Shown here: positions 45,669 to 55,860 of the stretch, one piece after another
How positions within the stretch are numbered: position 1 is the first letter of the stretch
Layout: every line of letters starts with the position of its first letter
Assembly: GCF_964204645.1 (NCBI RefSeq)
Contig: NC_134026.1
Location: 12,800,450 to 12,864,449, forward strand
DNA length: 64,000 nt
Reading direction: 5' to 3'
Origin: Tubulanus polymorphus
Taxonomy: Eukaryota; Nemertea; Palaeonemertea; Tubulaniformes; Tubulanidae
Notes under the pieces: generated by a model
What the model was told of the DNA's origin: nothing
The model's database searches: none
Seen by the model: the letters and a program-made list of their open reading frames with translations, nothing else
Translations under genes and position numbers: made by a program

Positions 45669-47233
45669 ATGGCGAATGATAACATAGCGTACGGGTTTAG
45701 TCAATCTGATTTTGAGAATAATTCCGAATCTGAAGACAGTGATATTTCGAATTTATTTGAAATTTACTGTTCATGTAAGTCTCAAGAATTGGACGATATA
45801 ATTGCGTGCGAATCACATGCTTGCAGCACAGTTTGGTATCATATGCCATGTGTGCCGAATTTGAAAAAACGATTGGACGAGAACGCCGGAGTTTTTCTGT
45901 GTTCCAATTGCAAAAAAGGTTGGTCGTTGCAATTTTGTGTCTCTCCATCTGGATCTAATCATCTTCACGAAATAATCGTTTGTAAGTACAGATATTTTAT
46001 TCTTTCTTGTAGGGCAAGCTGCTGAACACACTGTTCTGAAAGACTCCTCAAATTCGATAAAGGATGACAAAGTCAAAGAGCTTCAAGTAAAATCTCAGAA
46101 GAAATCAAATGTTCCAACAGTAAAGAAACGAAAAAAAGAACTCAGAACTTTCAGAGTAAGTATTCCCGCATGGTGATTTAAAATAATTATTTTTTGCATT
46201 AATAATAATTTAATATTAATAATTAATTGCTCTATATAATATATAATAATAATATTTTAACATCATATTATTTCATTTTCAGACAAGGCAAAATATTCAT
46301 TGAGTGAGCTCCAACAGGAAAAAATTCAGCTATTTTGTGATGCTGTAAAGGATATTCTTAACTCGGATATAAATAATTCGGAACTTTTGGAAAATGCTAC
46401 CACAGTTTTAAAATTAACTGAAAACCCGAATTATAAAGACACTTGTTAACAGAACTTTTGGAAAAAATTTGGATTGCTGTGACAGCGGGAGACAATAAAA
46501 CACAGTTTCCAAAAAAACAAATCGCAGTCTTTTCGAAATTTCATGAAGTAGCTACTTTGGCACCAGCCATGAATTTTATACAAAGGTTCAAAACAGCATC
46601 AGAAACTCCTTCCATGGGTAGTGACCATTTTCTCATACAGATAATTCTTGAAAATCTTCTTAAAGAAATTCTGAAAAAAGGTACACAAATCCTGATAAAC
46701 AATCACTGGAAATAAATGCAGGTAATTTGACCTTGACAGAGACTGAAAAGCAAGTCGTGTACTATTTGGGTGGTTATGTATGTGCCAAGCTGATTAATCA
46801 CTACAGAAAATGTAAAAATCAACATGCACATATATTTACGAACTTATTAAAGTTATGGGAAGTGTCTCCGGGAGTGTCAAGTACACAAAATTTCATGGTA
46901 TATACCAAGAAATGGACAGAAATTGTGAACAGGGGGGGTTTATTCGAGATGTCAGCGACTGCATACAGGTTCTTTGAAACGTTAGAAACCATTATTAATC
47001 CAATCTTAAAGACAAATAATGTTATGAGACTTCGTCAAGATTTGCGTTCAAATGTTGAAGAGACAGTTTTGAATGACGATTCAATACTAACAAGCTGGTC
47101 ATTACTAGTGGCAAATACAGAATGTGATTCAATTAAAGATTCGTTGTTAGCTAAAGTGGTTGACTGCTGGGTTACAGTGCGACTTCATGCTTTCAGTCGC
47201 GCGTACATGTACCTGTCACAGAAAGATGGTTAA
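45669..47233 (+). pseudogene. Element B protein: PHD-like N-terminus and conserved C-terminal domain, frameshifted
   Basis: Exons 45669-45981, 46013-46155 and from 46283. Exon 1 starts MANDNIAYGFSQSDFENNSE and holds a Cys/His finger (YCSCKSQELDD, IACESHAC, WYHMPC, LCSNC) of PHD type. Exon 2 is lysine-rich. The third piece (SLSELQQEKIQLFCDAVKDI) shifts frame near 46443, continues to 46715, and stops again before 46727. The final ORF to 47233 reads LTETEKQVVYYLGGYVCAKL and WTEIVNRGGLFEMS, a region I have seen at the C-terminus of uncharacterised transposon proteins. No catalytic core can be named. The splice sites are good; the exon order is an inference. Confidence 0.65.
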
Positions 47234-47710
47234 ACTGCCAAAAAACGAGAAAAATGTTTAAGAAAAAATTAAAAACTCAGAATGAGTGTCATTGAATTTT
47301 TACCATTTAATGAGTTGATCTTCGTCTAGGTATAGGTGCTGAATTGATGACTGATTCGCCATTTTCTTGAATGATTGTGCAGTTTCCTCTCGCAGAACCT
47401 TTTATTGTCTTGGAACATGCAACAAGCAGTTTTCTTGCATTTTGTTGAAACTCTTTCACGGACGGGTTATCATTTGAGCCTCCACATCTACGTTGCTTGC
47501 TATAGTATATCTCTGATTAAATTTTGCTGTCAATACGTACTGTACACCATCTTCATTCAAAAGCTCATAAATCAAATTGACAGCGGATTTGACTGTAACA
47601 AAGCATTTCATATAGTTTTTGATTTCAAACCATACAATGTATTATGTATATGTACATACAGTGTAATTGTTTATGTAATAAATAATATGATATCCATCAA
47701 TGAAACTTAC

Positions 47711-48100
47711 CAGTTATTCGCAGTCCTTCAAGTGTTTCTCGACTTAAACACATTCTTCTTCGTAATCCGATTGGCAAATCGACTTTTCGGAGGCACTGAA
47801 TTTCCCAATTTTCAAAGAATGGTATGAATTTATTCTCCAACCACTGAAAAAAATGAGAAATAAAAAATTTGCAATCTTTAGCAACCAAGTTTATTAACTG
47901 AATGCACGACTGACTCCGAGATTATGCTTACATCTAATCTGTCCAGGTTTTCTCTTGTGAATGGTGCAATATACTTATTGCGTTGATGAATACTATCAAC
48001 AGTATTTGACACATTCAAGCAATCAAAAAATCGATTCATGTATTTTATCAATTTTCGTGTCGATTCGAGACGAGGATCACCCTTCAGTTTTGATGATTAC
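47711..48100 (-). pseudogene. Two inverted exon fragments of a P-element/THAP9-like transposase
   Basis: On the minus strand, about 48100-47933 encodes KLKGDPRLESTRKLIKYMNR and YIAPFTRENLDRLD, and 47843-47711 encodes WLENKFIPFFENWEIQCLRK and MCLSRETLEGLRIT, with ttttttcag acceptor and gtaag donor. A GDPRLE..LSRETLEGLRIT layout is known from P-element/THAP9-like transposases. The run starts right beside the right terminus of element B and stops with no downstream exon, so it is truncated and opposite to the main gene. Confidence 0.62.
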
Positions 48101-48179
48101 TCCAAGCTTATACTCATTAGAAATGTGATATATATTGAGAAACATTCCTAACATAGAGGAATTTTGTAGCTCTGTGATC

Positions 48180-48372
48180 ATGTCAAGATGGCTGTCCTGT
48201 GACCTTTTTTGTGCCCAAAAATTTCAATTTTTGGCCTGAATTCTGAGTCTTGTAACTTCCTAATGGTTTGCCATTTTTCATTAGGGTTTTCTGTTACATC
48301 ACAGAAAACCCTATTGAGATTCACGAGATTATTAGGGTTTCTGCTGCCTCGGCAGAAACTCTATTGGATTCC
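48180..48372 (+). repeat. Repeat end with two AGGGTTT stem-loops
   Basis: 48180-48285 resembles 23540-23640. Then AGGGTTTTCTGT / ACAGAAAACCCT (48288-48316) and AGGGTTTCTGC / GCAGAAACTCT (48333-48363) form two stem-loops in a row, of the kind found in triplicate at 52556. Confidence 0.75.
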
Positions 48373-49530
48373 TGCTGATTATTATTTTAACATATTTTCC
48401 ACTGAGTTTCGTCACATAAAAATCATCTTCTATTAGCTTTTGACTACTAACACCTTTGAAACGTAATGTTAAACTCTGATAATAATATAACAGTCTCTTT
48501 CTGCGCGTAGTTTCTATGGATGTACTGTGCTTCCTATTTTAAACTTGAAGTTACTTAAAGATAACACCGGTGGAAATAGCAATCATCAATCATGGCGCGA
48601 ATCTGAAAGTTTGTGACGTCATTTCATTAATAAATAATGAAGGAAGGCTCCGAGAATATCCAAATCACAGGTTACTGTGAATAACTGGGGTTCGACCATT
48701 CACAAGTTAAAAATGTACTTCCTTGTTTGTGAAGTAAGTTTATTCATACTGTTATTAAAAGCAGTTCCTTTTAAACATTCTATAATAGTATAGTTTTGTT
48801 CGTGGATATCAATACTTCGAAAAATCAACAGCGGTTTATTTATTTACTGTACCAGTGCGCGTTTTCTTAATTGAATTGAATTGGTCCAGTCCAAAAGGTG
48901 GGTCATACTAGATAGTGTCAGAAAATGTCAGCGTCGGTGATACCTTGTTATCGTCGATATTAACCGGTCTAAAGTCCGTTTATACATCACATACATTACA
49001 AATTGGAGGTTTCTTGTATATGTACATCACATCGTGACGCAGCGGCGATGGTAATGTCATAGAAGAACAAAGTAAGTTGAAAATACCTACCCACTGCACC
49101 GATAAAGAATGTTTGCTAGCCAGAGACCAGTGACAGTCAGTAATGGGGAGTGATGGTACCGTTCGTGATTATGTTTTTATAATGGTTATTGGACGTCAAT
49201 TTCATATGTGAATTGTAGTCCCCAACTGATCGCTTGACTTGTCAGACGGACTTTTCACTCCTCTACTAATAGTAACACTATGAGGCCTTCCCTCCTGCAT
49301 AGTTTACCCTATAGGCCAAATTTGTGCTTTGGGCCAAATTCGGTTTTCTTATCTAGTCGACTTTTTTTCGGAACTAATAATAACCGAATATGCGCTTAAA
49401 CTGTCACTAGGGAATGGTAAAAACACTGTAGCTTCGTTCTGCTCGATGTTATTTCCCCCAAAACCTGGCACATTAGTATTTTGCGCGTAGTAGCACATGT
49501 TGGTCAACATATCCATGTTGTGAGTTGACC
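48373..49530. other. Non-coding stretch, nothing recognised
   Basis: No repeats or coding that I can support between the stem-loops and the LINE. Confidence 0.45.
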
Positions 49531-49535
49531 CCTAG

Positions 49536-52284
49536 GTGGGACTCTTTCAAAAAAACGGAAAGGAATTGAGAGAATGCGAAATTAATAACCCAAAAAAGTA
49601 TTGGTCGATGCTAAACTCTGCGAGCGGAACAAAAAATAATGAGGCTAATATAGATATCGATATTTTTCTTCAACATTTTATGAGATTAAATGATTTGAAT
49701 AATGTTAACAATGAAACCGATGACGGTGATGAGCCCCCAGACGTGGGTGACCCTCCTGTCTATGACAATTAAATTTTGAACAGTGATATAACCAGTGATG
49801 AAGTAATTAAGGCTATCTCTTTACTCAAAAACAATAAGGCCCCAGGCATTGATGGAATCACAAATGATATCCATTTTTAGTTGATATATTACAAAAATTA
49901 TTCAATTTAGTTCTTATAACAGGATATGTTCCTGAGATGTGGTCTATAGGCGTCATCAAACCCATTTTCAAAAAGAATGGCGATCCCTCTTATCCTGATA
50001 ATTATAGAGGTATTACCTTAGTTAGCTGTCGTGGTAAGTTATTTACAAGTATCCTAAATCAAAGATTGTCAACATTCCTAGATACGAATGACATTATAAG
50101 TGAAGCCCAGGCTGGCTTCAGTTCGAAATATTCCACCATTGATCATATTTACACGCTTAAAACAATCGTAGAGCTGTATCTTTGTCAGGGAAGAAGACTT
50201 TTTTGCGCCTTTGTTGATTTTAAGAAAGCTTTCGACTCGATTTGTAGGGTAACGTTATGGCGAAACTTAATTGCTAACAGTGTTAATGGAAACTTTTTCA
50301 ATGTGGTCAAAAATATGTATAATTCCATAAAATCATGTGTTAAATTTAATGGTTGCATGTCACAATACTTTGCAGCTGATAGACGCTTAACCCTTTCGCT
50401 ACGTGTGACGTTTTGGAAACGTCATATGAGTGACACGTGCTGTGCGTATGACGTTGTAGAAACGTCATGCACCTATTGATTTATAACTCGAACGCGTACA
50501 CAGCAAACAGTATGGAAACGCATGTAAGACAAGATAGTTAGCTTTCTAAACAACAGATGGCGAAAATGCGTCAGTAGTTGGTGCTGTCAGCCTGTTGAGC
50601 ACATGGTAATTTGCGCGGGATTGAGATGGCTCCCCACTTACGTACCTCTACCAGCGGAAAAGGATATCCCATATCAATTGAATTTCTTTCATCCACACCG
50701 TAGCATCAATCACCAAAGACTGAGATAGGCACTTGGGTGAAAAACTGAAAAAAAAAATTTCTAACCCATCCTGACCCCCCCCCCAACACGCCCCCCCCCT
50801 ACAGAAAAGGCTGTTGGTATGATTTTTTACTGATTTTCACTAAATAACATCATAATCTTCGATAAAAACGCGAAAAATCGGGGTTAAAAACAATTTGAAA
50901 AAAATCGAATTTTTCGGAAAATACCTTACGTAGGGGGCGGTGCAAGCGTGTACGCAGCGAAAGGGTTAAGACAAGGCGAAAATCTCTCACCTATCATCTT
51001 TTCGTTATTCTTAAACGACATTGAAGAATTTTTCATTGATCGTGGAAAACCGACTTTGTCATTTATTGAAAAACTAAATTTGAATCGTGACCCTGATATT
51101 GATACTTTACTGAATTTATTCATAATACTATACGCAGATGATACAGTTATTCTTGCTGAGGATGAGAAATCTCTTCAGCTACACTTAGAACCTTATTTGA
51201 ATATTGTGCCGCTAATGGTCTCACTGTAAATTCAGAGAAAACTAAAGTACTCGTATTTGCGCGAAGTAAATCCCAGATAAAAATGATTTCGAAATTTATG
51301 TTTGGTGATCAACAGTTTGAGGTAGTTGAAGATTATGTTTATCTCGGAGTGAAATTTATTTGGAATGGTAACTTTGCTAAGGCAAAAAAGTATTTTTACG
51401 ATAAAGCTATGAGAGCTATGTTTTCGATCGTTCAAAAAGGCAGACGTTTGAAATTGTCCATAGATGTTATGTTTAAATTATTTGATATGTGAGTTGCACC
51501 AATAGCCATGTATGGGTGTGAGATCTGGGGATACGAAAATCTTGATTAATTAGAAAATGTTCATTGCTTCTTCTGTAAAATCTTAATGAAAGTGACGAAA
51601 TATTCTCGCAACTTACAAGTTTTATCAGAGCTAGGACGTTATCCTTTGAATATAGATGTTAGACGCAGGATTGTTAACATTTGGGTAAAAACAGTATCTG
51701 GAAAGCAAACCAAACTTAATTCAATACTTTATAAAATATCTTTCAATTTATTTTTAAGGGATAAATTTAAGAGCCCTTGGTTATCATATATAAAGAAAAC
51801 CTTTGATGACTGTGGTTTGTCCTGCATTTGGATGCAGCAATTCATGACTTACAGTAAATCTTTTTCAAAACGAATAAAACAGATACTCCGTGACCAGCAC
51901 CTTCAAGAAACCGTATCTGCCATAAATACTAATCCGATATACACAAACTTTAGGCAATATAAAAATGGTATTAGGTTAGAGAAGTATATAATAGAACTTG
52001 GTGATGACTTAGGAACTAGTTTATTTGAATTTAGGGTCGGGTCCTATATTATACCTGTGAACAAATTTTCAAACCATTTAGACAGAGCCGATAGAATATG
52101 CCCCACTTGTAATACTTTAGGTGATGAATCCCATTTTCTGTTTGACTGTACCTTACTGAACGAACCCCGGAAAAACTATTTGAATTTGAATACCTTTAAT
52201 ATCCTTGATATTCTGAAAAACCCAGCGGTCAAATTAGCTAAATTCATTATAACCGGCTTAGATGTATATAGATCCCTCCAATAG
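49536..52284 (+). pseudogene. LINE ORF2: reverse transcriptase and C-terminal zinc domain, broken
   Basis: Landmarks in order: NNKAPGIDGI at about 49825, VIKPIFKKNGDPSYPDNYRG (49955), FVDFKKAFDSI (about 50210), then, after the MITE, RQGENLSPIIFSLFLNDIEE (about 50970), the catalytic LYADDTVILAE (about 51130), NGLTVNSEKTKVLVFARS (after a frameshift near 51225), a thumb region, and a closing CPTCNTLGDESHFLFDC (about 52100). In-frame stops at about 49771, 51490 and 51547, plus frameshifts, make it non-functional. The endonuclease is missing. Confidence 0.87.
50391..50965. mobile_element. TTAA MITE (piggyBac-like) inside LINE RT
   Basis: Ends CCCTTTCGCTACGTGTGACG and (reverse complement) CCCTTTCGCTGCGTACACGC. 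TTAA on both sides (50387-50390, 50966-50969). Removing it with one TTAA brings DRRL and RQGEN of the LINE RT together in frame, which defines the boundaries. The 5' 90 bp has nested GACGTTT/AAACGTC stems, also at 3010-3083. No ORF of its own. Confidence 0.92.
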
Positions 52285-52555
52285 TACATATAGTATTGTA
52301 AATAGTTGATGTATATATATTTTGTTAAGTTTTCATTCTCTAAATTTTAATCACTACAGTGTTGTTTTGTAAATATTTGTATATACATGTGTAATAGTTT
52401 TCCTCCATATACCATGGAAATGGTTGGAGTGTAAATAAAATCGTAATCGTAATAGGAATGTAACAACTGATTTCGGGTGAAATCTTTGCTCGCATCCCTG
52501 AACGACATTCTATCCAGAAAGGCATAAACCCGTTATCGCTGCTTGCAGCTATATT

Positions 52556-52725
52556 TAGGGTTTTCTGTTTCGTCACAGAAAACCCTATTGAGATTCGCGT
52601 GTTTCTTATTAGGGTTTTCTGTTACATCACAGAAAACCCTATTGAGATTCGCGTGATTATTAGGGTTTTCTGTTACATCACAGAAAACCCTGTTGAGATT
52701 CGCGTGTTTCTTATTATTATTATTT
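52556..52725 (+). repeat. Three tandem AGGGTTTTCTG stem-loops
   Basis: AGGGTTTTCTGT.(A/C)TCACAGAAAACCCT followed by ATTGAGATTCGCGTG occurs three times (from about 52557, 52612 and 52662), the last followed by a TTATTATTATT run. The spacing is about 50 bp. Two related stem-loops are at 48288 and 48333. Confidence 0.85.
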
Positions 52726-54104
52726 TATCTCACACTATTTTCACTAAAAGAACAAAGGCTTTGTTACCTTGCCGCTGTTGTCGATACAATCCGTATGGTA
52801 TCGTTCAGCTCACTGAGATCTACAAATACATCGCATGTTTTTTCACGAATCATCGTTACAAAAGCACTGTCGGGCCGTAAACATCGAAAATTGAGCCCCA
52901 TTCAAAGAGCCGACATGTTTTTCTAAGTCGTCTTTCCGAAATCTAACGCATGTTTCTTGTCACGTCGATTATCAATTCAACCATAAATTAACAAATTTAT
53001 TACCCAAAGATTGCACATTCAATCGCGGTTAATAAAACTAATTTTAACAATAGCCCATTTTCCTCATCAAATCATATTACCGATACACAGGAAATTTACT
53101 ACTTTAGATTTTAAAAAAAACTGTCGAGCCGTAAACATCGACGAATCGACGTGTGTCACTACATCGTCGTTCCGGGGATCAGCTGCGAGTTTCACCTCAT
53201 CATGAGAATCAAATCGAGTACAAATTAATTTATTACTACCAGTGATTTGGCCGTGGGCTTCAAGCAGTTAGTTTAACAATACCTATTTTTCTTTACCAGA
53301 TCAAACCGTGTATTTACTAAGATAAATCGTTAGTGTACCGGGGACTGTAGGTCTAAACTAACACGCCGAAGAGATATAGCGGAGAAAAGCTGTTGTGTCG
53401 ACGAGGTATCAAAATAAAAGTATATATTACTTTATTTGGCCGCAGGCCTCGACCTCTATATCAATACCATCAATACTCATATATTTCCTACAGTACATAC
53501 CGATCATTGTCAAATGCACAAGGTATTTACTAAATACAAGTATATAACAAACTCCTATCCGTATGCTGGACTCATACTTGACATTTGGAGTAAGCATTCG
53601 CTGTGGGGGAAAGGAGATCGTTCGCTGTGTCGCTTGAAGTGTTTATCGAGTTTTACGCGACCTTAAGGCTTTAGGCCTACCGGCACTGACCTTTACTGTC
53701 TCAAACAAACACAGTATAATTGTTGCGTTTATTAACGGACTCATTTGATTGAACCCTCAAAACAAAATTTACGATATTTAGGAGGGTTGTTATTCAATAG
53801 GCCTACGACCAATCTGTCCAGATGTTAGGCCTACGCATATACATAGGCCTACATAGGCTAGTAGCCTCTACTAGGTTAATGCTAAGTTCACTGTAAAGGA
53901 GGAATCAGATTTATTAAAATGCATGTTAATTAGTGATTAACTGGTTCTGACTTGCAATGATCAATCACAATTATCAGTTTTATTGCCAAAAGTGAAGATT
54001 TTTTTGAAAATTTCTTCTGAGCAGACAGCTTTATAAGCCAGACTTTTCATTTGAGTTTTTTCATCATAAATGAAACTGGTATTTCATTATTCCTAATGAC
54101 TTAA

Positions 54105-54431
54105 GCCGGGCGTAGGTCGGCCTTGCAAAGGCTTGTGACTCACTGCAATGCCATTCACTGCGACCGTCAGCGACGATTGTGTCGCAACGACTCATCGACC
54201 TACGCTCCCTTGCGACGGGTTGCGACTGTCAGCAACGCCAGTCACAATGAGTCGCACGTGTTCTACTTTCTGCGACACGACACGACTGTCACAACTGACC
54301 TACGTGCTCTTGCAACAGGCTGAAACTAGTCGCACACAGTCGCTGACAATCGTATCGCAACCGACTTGCACCGAAACATTGGATGCAATGCGAGGATCGC
54401 ATCGCGTCTGAAGGCCGACCTACGTCCGGCT
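54105..54431. mobile_element. TTAA foldback MITE rich in GCGAC repeats, copy 2
   Basis: Ends GCCGGGCGTAGGTCGGCCTT and (reverse complement) AGCCGGACGTAGGTCGGCCTT, TTAA at 54101-54104 and 54432-54435. Copy 1 of the host repeat has the single unfilled TTAA at 19441-19444 in the same context (ATTCCT.ATGA.TTAAGTTACT). Same family as 35871-36206. Confidence 0.92.
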
Positions 54432-54435
54432 TTAA

Positions 54436-54950
54436 GTTACTGCCGAGCCCCAGAAATATCTTTTTTTTTCGTTCAAAAGACCTTTCACTTGAAAATTCTT
54501 TCCTCGGAACAAAATTTATTTCGTTCGAACCAATAATATTCTGTTCGAATGAACCAATTTGAAAAAATCATTAGAACAAAGTTTTTTTGTCCAATCGAAA
54601 GGTTTTTCGTTCGAACAATCGTTCGATCGAAACAGAATCATTTTAATTTGAACAGAATTTTCTTGTCAGAACATTAAGTTTTTCGTTCTAACAAGTATAT
54701 TGTAAAAAGTTTTTTCTCCAAACGAAAGGTTTTTCGTTCGAACAACCGTTCAATCGAACAGAATCGTTTTAATTTGAACAGAATTTTCTTGTCAGAACAC
54801 TTAAGTTTTTCGTTCGAACAAGTACATTGTAAAAAGTTTTTTCTCCGAACCAAAAGTATTAAGTATTTCGTTCAATCGAACAGAATTGTTTTCATTGAAA
54901 CAAGATTTTCTTGTCGGAACATTAAGTTTCTTGGTCGAACGGCGTGTTAA
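54436..54950. repeat. Array of TTCGTTCGAAC-type units, copy 2
   Basis: As at 19445-20120, with a clearer 130-bp internal duplication (TTTTTTCTCC.AACGAAAGG / GTTCAATCGAACAGAAT.GTTTT) repeated from about 54575 to 54880. Confidence 0.75.
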
Positions 54951-54974
54951 GGTCGTTTTGGAAATTTACTTGGT

Positions 54975-55245
54975 CTGGTATATTTTGGATTACTGTGTAT
55001 GTCATTTGTCAGGACATTTAACAGAAGACGACTTAGGATACTACCTAGCGTGACTCCACTAGTAAGACTGACTTATTCCAAGATGAGGCGTTCCGTTGAT
55101 TTGGGCTACAAGTTTTCGTTCAGAGATAACTGCTGAGCCATTTGAGTGACCTATCATTGATACTGTTTCCTAATAGCCTGTTTAGTAATGGCTGATGTTG
55201 TGCCTTATTAAATGCTTTGTCGAAATCCACCGTTGAACAGGATTC
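54975..55245 (-). pseudogene. LINE reverse-transcriptase fragment
   Basis: The minus strand reads VDFDKAFNKAQHQPLLNRLL then SINDRSLKWLSSYL, and in another frame TSGVTLGSILSRLL..LTNDI. These are the DFxKAFD, SYL and SGVxQGSxLxPLL..xNDI blocks of a CR1/Jockey-like RT, with the normal PQG changed to TLG. At least one frameshift and several stops. The rest of the element is gone. Confidence 0.72.
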
Positions 55246-55399
55246 TAAGACTGTGCAGAAAACCCGTTATCTCTGCTTTGCAGCTATATTTGCAATTTGT
55301 GATGGGTATTCTTTGAAGTTCTTTTATACCTGAGACAGGTATTTTTGATCAGCCATTAATGATGCAGTTGGCGGCCATCTTGGTGTCATCAGTACTCAT

Positions 55400-55860
55400 T
55401 CGTAGGTGGAAAAAAGTATTTCCACATTATATTGATACCTAAGCATATTTTGTTACCACAATCAATTGGAAAGTTGTAGCTCATAACGTGTTCTATGAGA
55501 TCATTAGTTTTTTTCATTAGTTTTTATATATGGCCACCAGGGGGCATTGAACATGCAATAACTTAGTATTTCTATATTATATTTGTACCTATGCATATTT
55601 TGTTACCACAATCAATTGAAAAGTTGTAGCTCATGACTTGTTCAATGATTGTGGTGGGTTTCAAGGTCATTTGTTACTCCATGTAGTCACCAGGGGGCGT
55701 TGAAAAGTAAAATAGCTTAGTATTTCCTTATTATATTGGTACCTAGACCTATTTTGTTACCATGATCAATTGCACTGTTGTAGCTCATAACATGTTCTAT
55801 GAATGAAGTGAGATTCGCGGTCATTGGGCTTAGCCTATGTTCACCAGGGCAGACCTGCTA
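55400..55860 (+). repeat. R4 repeat in three tandem units of about 150 bp
   Basis: Each unit has ATATT.(G/A)TACCTA.GC.ATTTTGTTACCACAATCAATT, a GTTGTAGCTCATAAC.TGTTCTATGA block and CACCAGGGGGC at about 55535, 55689 and (weaker) 55847. The first unit is the unoccupied counterpart of the element A insertion site, with a single CCACAAT at 55456-55462. Confidence 0.8.

Larger units (their letters stand above)
45494..48106 (+). mobile_element. Element B: DNA transposon sharing termini with element A, 7-bp TSD
   Basis: The left end CTTGGAGTAATCAT (45494) and the reverse complement of the right end CTTGGAGTAATCAT (ending 48106) are identical over 14 bp. The 7-mer CTTATAC flanks both sides (45487-45493, 48107-48113). 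Beyond 14 bp the two ends differ; the left continues TTGACTGGAGAGAGCTCGCC, which aligns with the element A terminus. Inside are a + strand multi-exon gene and, at the right end, minus-strand exon fragments. Superfamily unassigned. Confidence 0.8.
49531..52457 (+). mobile_element. 5'-truncated LINE with RT and C-terminal zinc motif, split by a MITE
   Basis: Begins inside the region between endonuclease and RT, runs through the RT and the C-terminal domain, then about 170 bp of 3' UTR and a CGTAATCGTAAT tail ending near 52457. A 575-bp TTAA MITE interrupts the RT at 50391-50965. It has no LTRs, which fits a non-LTR element of the CR1/Jockey-like group; I cannot fix the clade. Confidence 0.85.
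53000..55290 (+). repeat. Long dispersed repeat R3, copy 2
   Basis: Aligns in order with 18340-20460. Differences include a TTAA MITE at 54105-54431 and a LINE RT fragment at 54975-55245, absent from copy 1. Ends TGTGCAGAAAACCCGTTATC at about 55256, also found at 52526. Confidence 0.78.
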
